Below are positions 1-6,118 of a stretch of DNA of 8,910 nt, in pieces. Origin of the DNA: Chromatiales bacterium (GTDB taxonomy: Bacteria > Pseudomonadota > Gammaproteobacteria > UBA6429 > Thiohalophilaceae); contig JAHEDB010000068.1 in the NCBI GenBank assembly GCA_024641465.1, positions 1 through 8,910 of the forward strand. The letters are read 5' to 3'. The notes under the pieces are model-generated. The model was not told the origin of the DNA. It made no database searches and saw nothing but the letters and a program-made list of their open reading frames with translations. The translations under genes and the position numbers were made by a program. Each line of letters begins with the position of its first letter. Positions within the stretch are counted from its first letter, which is position 1.

Positions 1-830
1 GTCATGTTGAACAGCTTACAGCAGCGGGTCGCAAATGCGAAATGCATTATGGCGATTGTGCGATAGCCGAACTTGAGAAGTTGGCCAATAAATATCATAC
101 CCAGACAGGGGAATACGAAGTTCGTGTTTACCTGGGTATGGAAACACAGGCGCAGGAAAAAGGCCGTGAAAGTGCGACTGAAGAAATAAAAGGCCTGTTG
201 AAAAAACACGGGTTCAATGTTGCTGAATTTGATAATAAGGCAACCAGTTCCAGAAAAATAAAGCTTGATCTGGCGACTGGCCGGGTTGAGAAACGGGATA
301 TCGGCAAGGCGACTACCGAAAAAGATAAAGTGCTTAGCAAACCACAGGGCAATGAAGAGTTTGCCCTGGAAATATTTCTACACCCCGGTGATCTGTACTT
401 TGGCCGCGCGCCGACCATTATTTCGACCCTGTTGGGGTCGTGTGTCGCCGCCACACTGTGGCATCCGCGGGAGAAGATTGGTGGTATGTGTCATGTCATT
501 CTGCCCGAGTCCCCACAGGGGAAATGCGAAATGCGTTATGGAAATTGTGCAATCGATGAGTTCGCCAAACAGGCTGCAAAATTTAAAACCAATGCAGCCG
601 ATTATGAGGTGCGTATCTATGGTGGCTCTGACATGTTTCCCGATATGGTGAAATCAGAGGGCATGAAGATTGGGGATAGAAATATAGAGAAAGTAAAAGA
701 ACTGCTCAAACATTACAAATTTAAAATCAAGGGGATTGATACCGGTGGGACCAACTCGCGCAAGGTCAAACTTGACTTGTCAAACGGGAGTGTGGAAATA
801 CGCAAAACCAGCAAACCGGTGGAAGGATAG
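1..830 (+). CDS. cheD: Tandem CheD-CheD chemoreceptor glutamine deamidase (5' partial)
   Basis: CheD deamidates specific glutamines of chemoreceptors in the cytoplasm and can bind CheC-type phosphatases. The reading frame is open to the window edge (first whole codon at 3), so the ATG at 42 is internal and not the start. Two CheD domains are visible. The first lacks its N-terminal part here and covers about 3-300. The second, about 360-810, is complete: HPGDLYFGRAP, then TLLGSC with the catalytic Cys at 441-443, GMCHVILP with the catalytic His at 492-494, IGDRN near 673, and DTGGTNSRKV near 738. The copies match in frame at an offset of 489 nt (163 codons): both have KCEM(H/R)YG(D/N)CAI and SRK(I/V)KLDL. 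The first copy keeps His at codon 3 but lacks IGxRN and the DTGG glycines, so it is divergent. A normal CheD is about 160-200 residues, so this protein is at least twice that if the missing part is present. The stop is 3 nt before cheB. Confidence 0.9.
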   Translation, partial: HVEQLTAAGRKCEMHYGDCAIAELEKLANKYHTQTGEYEVRVYLGMETQAQEKGRESATEEIKGLLKKHGFNVAEFDNKATSSRKIKLDLATGRVEKRDIGKATTEKDKVLSKPQGNEEFALEIFLHPGDLYFGRAPTIISTLLGSCVAATLWHPREKIGGMCHVILPESPQGKCEMRYGNCAIDEFAKQAAKFKTNAADYEVRIYGGSDMFPDMVKSEGMKIGDRNIEKVKELLKHYKFKIKGIDTGGTNSRKVKLDLSNGSVEIRKTSKPVEG

Positions 831-833
831 AGT

Positions 834-1940
834 ATGAAGAAGAGAGTATTGATCGTAGATGATTCGGCCGTTATCCGGCAGGTGTTGAGTGATATTGTCA
901 GCAAGGATCCCGGGCTGGAGGTGATGGCCGCCGTGGCGGACCCGATCTTTGCCATGACCAGGATGGAAAAAGACTGGCCAGATGTGATCCTGTTGGATGT
1001 CGAGATGCCACGCATGGATGGGATTACCTTTCTGCGCAAGATTATGGCGGAACATCCGACGCCGGTGGTGATTTGTTCGACCTTAACCACCAAGGGCGCT
1101 GAGACAACCATGCAGGCGATTTCGGCCGGTGTGGTGGACATCATTGAAAAACCCAAGATCAATCCGAAGGAATTTCTGTCGGATGAGGCCAAACTGATTA
1201 TCGATGTGATCAAATCGGCGGCACAGGCCAAAATGAAAAACGTCACGCTGGCGCTCAAGTCAACCGAACAGAACAAAGTCGCGCCAAAACTGACGGCTGA
1301 TGCAATGATCGCACCGGCAAGCGGCGCCATGACCCAGACCACGGAACAGATCATTGCCATCGGGACTTCAACCGGTGGTGTTCAGGCGCTGGAATCCGTG
1401 CTGTCTGCCTTGCCACGTGTATCGCCCGGAATCGTTATTGTGCAGCACATGCCGGAAAAATTTACCGCATCGTTTGCTGAACGACTCAATAATATGTGTG
1501 AGATAGATGTTAAGGAAGCCGTGAATATGGACCGTGTGGTGCCGGGCCGGGCCCTGATCGCACCGGGTGGCAAGCATATGTTACTAAAACGCAGTGGCGC
1601 CCAATATCATGTTGAGGTAGTCGATGGCCCGCTGGTGAGTCGGCATCGTCCTTCGGTCGATGTGCTGTTTCGTTCGGTGGCCAAGTTTGCAGGCAAGAAT
1701 GCCCTCGGTGTCATCATGACCGGGATGGGTGATGATGGCGCATCGGGTATCACCGAAATGCATCATACCGGCGCGCTGACCATCGCTCAGGACGAAGCGA
1801 GTTGTGTGGTATATGGTATGCCAAATGAAGCTGTGAAAAGAGGTGGCATCGACAAGATTATTTCCCTGCTGGATATTCCACAGGCGATCATGAAGTTTTA
1901 TGAGTCAGAAGGGATTCATCGTAACGGAAAATGTGCATGA
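834..1940 (+). CDS. cheB: CheB: chemotaxis response regulator, protein-glutamate methylesterase/glutaminase
   Basis: CheB removes methyl groups from receptor glutamates and deamidates glutamines, and is activated by phosphorylation from CheA. The 368-residue protein has a receiver domain at about 1-120. It shows the acidic pair D9-D10, phospho-acceptor D55 in LLDVEMPRMDG, the switch Ser/Thr in CSTLT and the conserved Lys in IEKP. A linker covers about 125-170. The methylesterase domain carries the whole catalytic triad: S179 in GTSTGG, H205 in VQHMPEKF and D301 in MTGMGDDGASG. Length and order match canonical CheB. The ATG is preceded by GGAAGGA, which lies in the last codons of the CheD gene, and the two genes are separated by only 3 nt. 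Translational coupling with the upstream deamidase gene is therefore likely. All key residues are present, so it should be active. Confidence 0.97.
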   Translation: MKKRVLIVDDSAVIRQVLSDIVSKDPGLEVMAAVADPIFAMTRMEKDWPDVILLDVEMPRMDGITFLRKIMAEHPTPVVICSTLTTKGAETTMQAISAGVVDIIEKPKINPKEFLSDEAKLIIDVIKSAAQAKMKNVTLALKSTEQNKVAPKLTADAMIAPASGAMTQTTEQIIAIGTSTGGVQALESVLSALPRVSPGIVIVQHMPEKFTASFAERLNNMCEIDVKEAVNMDRVVPGRALIAPGGKHMLLKRSGAQYHVEVVDGPLVSRHRPSVDVLFRSVAKFAGKNALGVIMTGMGDDGASGITEMHHTGALTIAQDEASCVVYGMPNEAVKRGGIDKIISLLDIPQAIMKFYESEGIHRNGKCA

Positions 1941-1950
1941 GGACACGACG

Positions 1951-2592
1951 ATGGTAAAGGCAATCGAGATTAAATCGGCAGCAGTGCTGGATGTTGAAAG
2001 CGAAGATGCGCACAAGTATCTGACCTTTTTGCTGCCCGGCAAAGTATATGCTGTCAGTATCATGAAGGTCAAAGAGATCATCGAGTACGGTAAGGTTATC
2101 GATGTGCCAATGATGCCGGATTTTATCAATGGCGCGATTAACCTGCGCGGTCAGGTCATCCCGGTCATCGACCTGAATATCCGCCTGGGCGGCGATGCAA
2201 CCGAAGTCGCGCGTCGTTCCTGTATCGTAGTGGTGGATCTGTTGCTGGCAGGCAGAAATATGAAAGTAGGCCTGTTGGTAGATGCGGTCAGCAAGGTAGT
2301 CGATTTTCAGGAGTCGCAAATCGATGCTGCGCCGTCTTTCAACGGTAACATTAATACCGACTACATAGACGGAATGGGTAAAACCGATGATGGTTTTATC
2401 ATTATATTGAATATCGATAATCTGTTGAGTATGGCGGATATGAAACAGTTTGCTCAGCTTAGCTCGGGCGATGCACAGCTGGATGATGAGGAAAGTGATG
2501 TCGATCAGGGAATGTCAGGATCTGTTGGTGGAATGGGTGAAACTACCAATAATGCAGAAAATAAGGTCGATGACTATCATGTAGAAGAATGA
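1951..2592 (+). CDS. cheW: CheW: chemotaxis coupling protein with acidic C-terminal tail
   Basis: CheW links CheA to the chemoreceptors in signalling arrays. The SH3-like CheW domain spans about residues 20-165. It includes YLTFLLPGKVYAVSIMKVKEII, INLRGQVIPVIDLNIRLG with the conserved Arg (R66, equivalent to R62 of E. coli), and a final DGFIIILNIDNLL strand. About 50 extra residues follow. They are rich in Asp, Glu, Gly and Ser (for example LDDEESDVDQ), so the protein is 213 residues against the usual 150-170. I chose the ATG at 1951 because GAGGA ends 7 nt before it, overlapping the cheB stop. An in-frame ATG at 1900 would overlap cheB by 41 nt and has no good ribosome site. The spacing implies one operon with cheD-cheB. 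The tail could be an array-tuning or protein-contact segment, which is inference only. Confidence 0.95.
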   Translation: MVKAIEIKSAAVLDVESEDAHKYLTFLLPGKVYAVSIMKVKEIIEYGKVIDVPMMPDFINGAINLRGQVIPVIDLNIRLGGDATEVARRSCIVVVDLLLAGRNMKVGLLVDAVSKVVDFQESQIDAAPSFNGNINTDYIDGMGKTDDGFIIILNIDNLLSMADMKQFAQLSSGDAQLDDEESDVDQGMSGSVGGMGETTNNAENKVDDYHVEE

Positions 2593-2610
2593 AACTACTT
2601 TTATAACAAC

Positions 2611-2616
2611 CAGGAG
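2611..2616 (+). promoter_or_regulatory. Ribosome binding site deciding the porin start
   Basis: CAGGAG touches the first ATG (2617) with no spacer but lies 6 nt before the second in-frame ATG (2623). The second is therefore the likely start, removing Met-Lys from the N-terminus. The site lies in the 30-nt gap after cheW, where no promoter or terminator is visible. Confidence 0.7.
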
Positions 2617-2622
2617 ATGAAA

Positions 2623-3336
2623 ATGCGGAAAATAGCTGCTGTATTTATAGGTCTACTAATAATGAATGCTTGTTATGCCGATTCACCCTTGACCGGCAAT
2701 ATTGGGGTAGCTTCCAATTACATCTGGCGTGGTCAAACCCAGACGAATGATGAAGCTGCGGTATCCGGTGGTATCGACTATGCCCATGCCTCAGGCATCT
2801 ATGTCGGCACCTGGGGTTCCAACCTGTCAGCAACCAGCGATGACGCCGGTAATACCACAACTCAATATGAAGAGGATTATTACCTCGGTTACAGCGGCAA
2901 GGCCGGCCCTGTCAGCTACGACGTCAGCTATATCATGTACACCTATCCGGTAGGTAAGCAGGTCTATGCGGATTTCCAGGAAATCGACATCAAGGTAGGT
3001 TATGGCCCGGTTACCCTGTTGGTGGCGCCAACGGTTGGAAAAGAATCTGATCCGGCCAATACCGGCACCAAGTATGAATCTGACATGTATATGAACATCA
3101 CTGCCAAGTTTGAGATCAAGAAAGACCTGATGTTAGGACTGGTGTACGGCAAGTACGATATTGATGAGGCCCCCGGCACAACCAACTCAAAAGACTATAG
3201 CCATTATCAAGTTTCCTTGAGTAAGGGAGAATTTGTCTTTGCCTATGACGTCAAGAAACCAGACACCGCCGACACCACTGGTGTCGCTGATGCACCACGT
3301 ATTACAGTATTATGGAAAAAGAGCTTTGACCTGTAG
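2623..3336 (+). CDS. TorF-family putative porin (outer-membrane beta-barrel, Gcw_chp type)
   Basis: This is a predicted small outer-membrane beta-barrel protein of 237 residues. A basic N-terminus (MRKI), a hydrophobic stretch and a likely signal peptidase I site after ACYA, before DSPLTG, give export to the periplasm. The mature part shows the family signature near its start (NIGVASNYIWRGQTQT...AAVSGGIDYAH..GIYVGTWGSNL). Alternating aromatic strands such as DYYLGYSGK, YDVSYIMYTYP and MLGLVYGKYD follow, ending in RITVLWKKSFDL. Terminal FDL rather than a bare C-terminal Phe is a slight departure from the classic barrel-assembly signal. The gene sits between cheW and cheR, in the same direction, 30 nt after cheW, and is probably co-transcribed with them. 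The ligand is unknown. A solute-uptake channel tied to the behaviour controlled by this cluster is a reasonable inference but not shown. Confidence 0.82.
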   Translation: MRKIAAVFIGLLIMNACYADSPLTGNIGVASNYIWRGQTQTNDEAAVSGGIDYAHASGIYVGTWGSNLSATSDDAGNTTTQYEEDYYLGYSGKAGPVSYDVSYIMYTYPVGKQVYADFQEIDIKVGYGPVTLLVAPTVGKESDPANTGTKYESDMYMNITAKFEIKKDLMLGLVYGKYDIDEAPGTTNSKDYSHYQVSLSKGEFVFAYDVKKPDTADTTGVADAPRITVLWKKSFDL

Positions 3337-3351
3337 TACAAACAAATATGT

Positions 3352-3375
3352 TAACCCGCCTGTCATGGCGGGTTA
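3352..3375 (+). terminator. 9-bp perfect hairpin after the porin gene, possible terminator or attenuator
   Basis: TAACCCGCC (3352-3360) pairs perfectly with GGCGGGTTA (3367-3375) around the loop TGTCAT, 16 nt after the porin stop. The stem is strong and GC-rich. Only a short mixed stretch (GCCTTTAC) follows, with no true T-run, so termination may be partial or the hairpin may only stabilise the upstream mRNA 3' end. It could lower cheR and cheX expression relative to cheDBW-porin. Confidence 0.5.
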
Positions 3376-3410
3376 GCCTTTACATAAATTTAAAACCAGA
3401 TGGCTACAAA

Positions 3411-4247
3411 GTGCTAAATCCTGAAAAAGAAAAATATTTTGATTACACCTCCGTCGATATATCGGATGCGGAATATAATGCCTTTCAGGATCTGGTGTAT
3501 GAGGTGGCAGGCATTTCTCTGAAAGAGAAAAAGAAACCGCTACTTACCGGCAGGCTGTCCAAGCGGCTGCGGTATCACAATATTCGTAACTATTCCGATT
3601 ATTTGCAATTGGTGAAAAGTGACAAACATGAATTGCAGATGATGATCGATCTGGTTTCGACCAACGAGACGAGCTTTTTTCGGGAAGAAAAACATTTTGA
3701 ATTTCTGGATAACTATGTCAAAAATCTTGATGCGCGCCGTGGTCCGTTCCGGATCTGGAGCGCAGCGTGTTCTTCCGGCATGGAGGCCTATACCACGGCC
3801 ATGGTGATGGCCGAAGCCGATGTGAAATTTTCCTGGGAAATTCTGGGTACGGATATCAGTACACGGATACTCGATAAAGCCAAGCAGGCGCTCTACCCGC
3901 TGGATGCGGCAAATCGTATCCCGCAGAATTATCTGAAGAAATATTGCCGGAAAGGTGTGCGGGATATGAGTGGCTATATGCTGATCGATAAGTCACTGCG
4001 CGCCAAGGCATCATTTCGATATATGAATCTGAATGAACAACCCTGGCCGGATGTGGGATTGTTTGATGTGATTTTTTTGCGTAACGTCATGATCTATTTT
4101 GACAAGCCAACCAAGCAGCGCCTGATTAGTAATATCGTGCAACGACTCAAGAGTGATGGTTATCTGTTTGTTGGCCATTCGGAAAATCTGTTGGGCATCC
4201 CGGTAAATTTAAAAACGATTCAACCGTCTGTGTATCGTAAAATATGA
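3411..4247 (+). CDS. cheR: CheR: SAM-dependent chemoreceptor methyltransferase
   Basis: CheR methylates receptor glutamates with S-adenosylmethionine, opposing CheB. The all-alpha N-terminal domain (about residues 10-80) includes ISDAEYNAFQDLVYEVAGISL and GRLSKRLR. Next come STNETSFFRE (about 82-91) and a Rossmann SAM-binding domain with IWSAACSSGMEAY (Cys at 120), ILGTDIS (D148), FDVIFLRNVMIYF (R224 region) and GHSENL near the end. The SAM loop differs from the usual CSTGEEPYS: Ser replaces Thr and MEAY replaces EEPY. The family Asp and Asn positions are otherwise present. The start is uncertain. The first ATG in frame (3348) overlaps the hairpin at 3352-3375 and has no ribosome site. I prefer the GTG at 3411 (278 residues), which leaves a normal N-terminal extension, although its ribosome site is also weak. 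The cheX gene follows after 57 nt. Confidence 0.9.
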   Translation: MLNPEKEKYFDYTSVDISDAEYNAFQDLVYEVAGISLKEKKKPLLTGRLSKRLRYHNIRNYSDYLQLVKSDKHELQMMIDLVSTNETSFFREEKHFEFLDNYVKNLDARRGPFRIWSAACSSGMEAYTTAMVMAEADVKFSWEILGTDISTRILDKAKQALYPLDAANRIPQNYLKKYCRKGVRDMSGYMLIDKSLRAKASFRYMNLNEQPWPDVGLFDVIFLRNVMIYFDKPTKQRLISNIVQRLKSDGYLFVGHSENLLGIPVNLKTIQPSVYRKI

Positions 4248-4291
4248 TTAATTAAGGAAATAATAATGGCAATGGGCAACGTACTTCGTTT

Positions 4292-4300
4292 AGGAGAGGA
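4292..4300 (+). promoter_or_regulatory. Strong ribosome binding site deciding the cheX start
   Basis: AGGAGAGGA ends 4 nt before the ATG at 4305, and its AGGAG core lies 8 nt before it. The upstream in-frame ATG at 4266 has only AAGGA (4254-4258). The protein made from 4305 begins MDILIINALLDS, which matches the family N-terminus, so 4305 is favoured. Confidence 0.75.
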
Positions 4301-4304
4301 AAAC

Positions 4305-4766
4305 ATGGATATTCTGATTATTAATGCCTTGCTTGACTCATTAATGAAAATATTCAACACCATGGTGGGCATAGCCCCCGTGCCTGGTGTGCCTGTTCCT
4401 AAAGAGGATAATATTTCACTTGGTGATGTATCCGGCATCATGCTGATGGAGGCGGACAAGGCCAGGGGCAGTATGGCGATTTCCTTCAGCACCGGGGCGA
4501 TTTCTCGCGTGGCTAAAAAGATGCTTGGCGATAATCTGAAGAAGATTGACGATACCGCCCGGGACCTGACCGGGGAAATGGCCAATATGCTGGTCGGCGG
4601 TGCGAAAAAGATCCTCGCGGAACGGGGTTATGCCTTTGAGATGTCGATACCGAATATTGTCTCCGGTAAGAATCACACCATTGAGCACAAATACTCCGGC
4701 CAGACGGTCATCCTGCCATTTACCATTGAAAAAGACCGGTTTTATCTGGAAATCAATTTCCAATAA
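4305..4766 (+). CDS. cheX: CheX-type CheY-phosphate phosphatase
   Basis: CheX dephosphorylates CheY-P and ends the chemotaxis signal. The 153-residue protein resembles Thermotoga maritima CheX, as I recall it, along its whole length. It has an N-terminal helix (MDILIINALLDSLMKIFNTMVGI), a beta segment (GIMLMEADKARGSMAISFS) and the active helix DLTGEMANMLVGGAKKIL. That helix carries the Glu-x-x-Asn catalytic pair E91 and N94, followed by PNIVSGKNHTI and a final beta strand. Only one ExxN helix is present, as in CheX and unlike CheC, which has two. The start was chosen from the strong ribosome site and the family N-terminus; starting at 4266 would add 13 residues. The gene is the last of the cluster, followed by a hairpin. 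It is the only CheC-like protein in the window, so it is a candidate partner for the double CheD. Confidence 0.88.
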   Translation: MDILIINALLDSLMKIFNTMVGIAPVPGVPVPKEDNISLGDVSGIMLMEADKARGSMAISFSTGAISRVAKKMLGDNLKKIDDTARDLTGEMANMLVGGAKKILAERGYAFEMSIPNIVSGKNHTIEHKYSGQTVILPFTIEKDRFYLEINFQ

Positions 4767-4769
4767 CCT

Positions 4770-4791
4770 CAATCCCACCATCGGTGGGTTG
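4770..4791 (+). terminator. Possible terminator hairpin after cheX
   Basis: CAA-(bulged T)-CCCACC pairs with GGTGGGTTG around the 3-nt loop ATC, starting 4 nt after the cheX stop. There is no T-run behind it, so this is a weak intrinsic terminator or an mRNA-stabilising hairpin. Its position marks the probable end of the chemotaxis operon. Confidence 0.45.
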
Positions 4792-4896
4792 ATATCCTCT
4801 GTCGATACCCCTATTACCTGCCTGTAAGGCCATACTGACTCGTCAGCGGGCTTATTGGATGGTCCTCTGGCCCGAAATAAAATTTACATACCCATC

Positions 4897-4925
4897 TGGA
4901 TTATGGGAATTATCTGCGGTATAAT
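4897..4925 (+). promoter_or_regulatory. Sigma-70-type promoter of grxD
   Basis: A perfect -10 box TATAAT lies at 4920-4925. With 17-nt spacing the -35 position (4897-4902) reads TGGATT, a poor match to TTGACA, which suggests an activated or regulated promoter. It lies in the 277-bp gap between cheX and grxD, leaving a 5' leader of about 110 nt before grxD. A possible IscR operator overlaps the -10 box. Confidence 0.55.
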
Positions 4926-4948
4926 ACTATAGTAATTTACTCGGTTAT
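4924..4948 (+). promoter_or_regulatory. Candidate IscR (type 1) operator overlapping the grxD -10 box
   Basis: This 25-bp site has ATA at its left end and TAT at its right end, with a perfect inverted repeat AGTAA-T-TTACT (4931-4941) centred on the same base, 4936. By hand I count 20 of 25 positions agreeing with the E. coli type 1 IscR consensus, though many of those positions are degenerate. IscR senses Fe-S cluster status. Monothiol CGFS glutaredoxins take part in Fe-S delivery, so the context is fitting. No IscR gene is visible here. Confidence 0.5.
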
Positions 4949-5043
4949 AGCTTGCCGCGTGTGATTAAATCAACGAATTACTTAATATGGCTAATCTGGT
5001 AGTTATTCAGTTGGCCGTTCAACGAACAAATATGAGGTGTGTT

Positions 5044-5370
5044 ATGGACGTATTGGAAAGAATCGATCAGGTCGTGAAGAGTAACCCTGTCGTGATATTT
5101 ATGAAAGGGACGCCTCAAATGCCTCAGTGCGGATTCTCCATGCGCGCTGCCCAGGCGCTACAGGCCTGTGGCAAGGAATTCGCCCATGTGAACGTACTGA
5201 TGGACCCGGAGATTTTTGAAAACCTGCCGCGCTATGCAGACTGGCCGACCTTTCCCCAGATCTACATCAATGGTGAATTGATCGGGGGCTGTGACATTAC
5301 CCTGGAGATGTTTCAACAGGGCGAATTGCAAAAGGCGGTTACAGAGGCGGTTGACAAGACATCTGCCTGA
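5044..5370 (+). CDS. grxD: Monothiol CGFS glutaredoxin (Grx4/GrxD family)
   Basis: Monothiol glutaredoxins bind a [2Fe-2S] cluster with glutathione and pass it to acceptor proteins in the cytoplasm. The 108-residue protein is a single thioredoxin-fold domain with all the family marks. It has VVIFMKGTPQMPQCGFS (active Cys C29), the segment WPTFPQIYINGELIGGCDI containing the cis-Pro TFPQ motif, and the glutathione-site GGCD. Length and residue numbering are close to E. coli GrxD. I chose the ATG at 5044 because GAGGT lies 5 nt upstream and the product starts as in homologues (MDVLERIDQVV). An in-frame ATG at 4987 would add 19 residues with no family similarity. The gene stands alone between its own promoter and a strong terminator. 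Confidence 0.96.
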   Translation: MDVLERIDQVVKSNPVVIFMKGTPQMPQCGFSMRAAQALQACGKEFAHVNVLMDPEIFENLPRYADWPTFPQIYINGELIGGCDITLEMFQQGELQKAVTEAVDKTSA

Positions 5371-5401
5371 GTCAGCCCTGCGAGTAAGATTGTTTAAGAA
5401 G

Positions 5402-5423
5402 CCCGGCGATGCCGGGTTTTTTT
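5402..5423 (+). terminator. Intrinsic terminator of grxD
   Basis: CCCGGC (5402-5407) pairs with GCCGGG (5411-5416) around the loop GAT and is followed directly by seven T residues (5417-5423). It lies 31 nt after the grxD stop. The T-run contains the end of the convergent rnt gene, so the element sits in a tail-to-tail junction. The opposite strand lacks a T-run after the stem, so it should act mainly on grxD. Confidence 0.92.
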
Positions 5424-6057
5424 ATCGGAATGATTTATTCCCGATCAGCTTGTCCCAGCTATTGACGATGGCGCAGAACAGTTCAGCGGTCTTTTCCGCA
5501 TCATAAATCGCTGAATGGGCCTTCTCATTGTCCCATGCCAGGCCAGCGGCATTGGCCGCCTTGGCCAACACGGTCTGCCCATAGGCCAGCCCAGCCAGGG
5601 TTGCCGTATCAAAGGTGCTGAATGAGTGGAAGGGACTCTTTTTGATCTTGTTGCGTTCGGTCGCGGCCCTGATAAAGCCGAGATCAAAAAAAGGATTGTG
5701 ACCGACCAGGATGGCGCGGGTGCAATTGTGTTTTTTCAGCAGCGTGTGGACTGGTTTGAATATATGCTCGAGTGCCTCTTTTTCCGGTTTGGCCATGCGA
5801 AACGGGTGATAGGGGTCAATACCGGTGAATTCCAGCGCCTTGGGATCGAGTATCGATCCTGGGAAAGGTTCGACGTGACAGGCCACCACCTCGGCCGGCA
5901 CCAGATCCCCCATATTATTGATATGCACCGGCACGGCGGCGATCTCCAGCAGGGCGTTGGTTTGGGGATCAAATCCGCCAGTTTCTACATCCACAATAAT
6001 GGGCAAAAATCCACGGAAACGCTTGGCGATTAGTTTGGTGCTGACGGCAAAACTCAT
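5422..6057 (-). CDS. rnt: Ribonuclease T (DEDDh 3'-5' exoribonuclease)
   Basis: RNase T trims 3' ends of tRNA, 5S and 23S rRNA precursors and turns over the tRNA CCA end. The 211-residue protein aligns well with E. coli RNase T and keeps all catalytic residues at what I recall as the same numbers. These are D23 and E25 in VDVETGGF, D125 in GHNPFFD, and H181 and D186 in AHSAIYDAEKTA. The phrases RFRGFLP, PFHSFSTFDTATLAGLA and GQTVLAKA are also characteristic. The frame is open further upstream, to an ATG ending at 6186, but the extra 43 residues have no family similarity and overlap the divergent gene. The ATG at 6055-6057 is therefore chosen, although no good ribosome site precedes it. The TAA stop lies in the T-run of the grxD terminator. 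Confidence 0.96.
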   Translation of the reverse strand: MSFAVSTKLIAKRFRGFLPIIVDVETGGFDPQTNALLEIAAVPVHINNMGDLVPAEVVACHVEPFPGSILDPKALEFTGIDPYHPFRMAKPEKEALEHIFKPVHTLLKKHNCTRAILVGHNPFFDLGFIRAATERNKIKKSPFHSFSTFDTATLAGLAYGQTVLAKAANAAGLAWDNEKAHSAIYDAEKTAELFCAIVNSWDKLIGNKSFR

Positions 6058-6118
6058 AGGCCGGAAGGATAGCGGATAGGGGAAAAAAATGATATGACCA
6101 CGACAGTCAAATTGGAAT

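Noticed and set aside
42..44. ATG at 42 as the start of the CheD gene
   Set aside because: The frame continues upstream to the window edge with CheD-like residues (HVEQL..GRKCE), so this ATG is internal.
713..1360. 215-codon open frame on the - strand opposite the CheD/CheB genes
   Set aside because: It is the shadow of cheB, whose catalytic and phosphorylation motifs are all intact on the + strand. The product shows no recognisable domain.
2656..2685. Lipoprotein signal in the porin precursor (MNAC)
   Set aside because: MNAC does not fit the lipobox well, and a signal peptidase I site after ACYA gives a normal barrel precursor.
6058..6118. TTGACT on the - strand as a -35 box for rnt
   Set aside because: The nearest -10-like sequence (TATCAT) is only 10 nt away, too close for a sigma-70 promoter, and nothing suitable lies at 16-18 nt.
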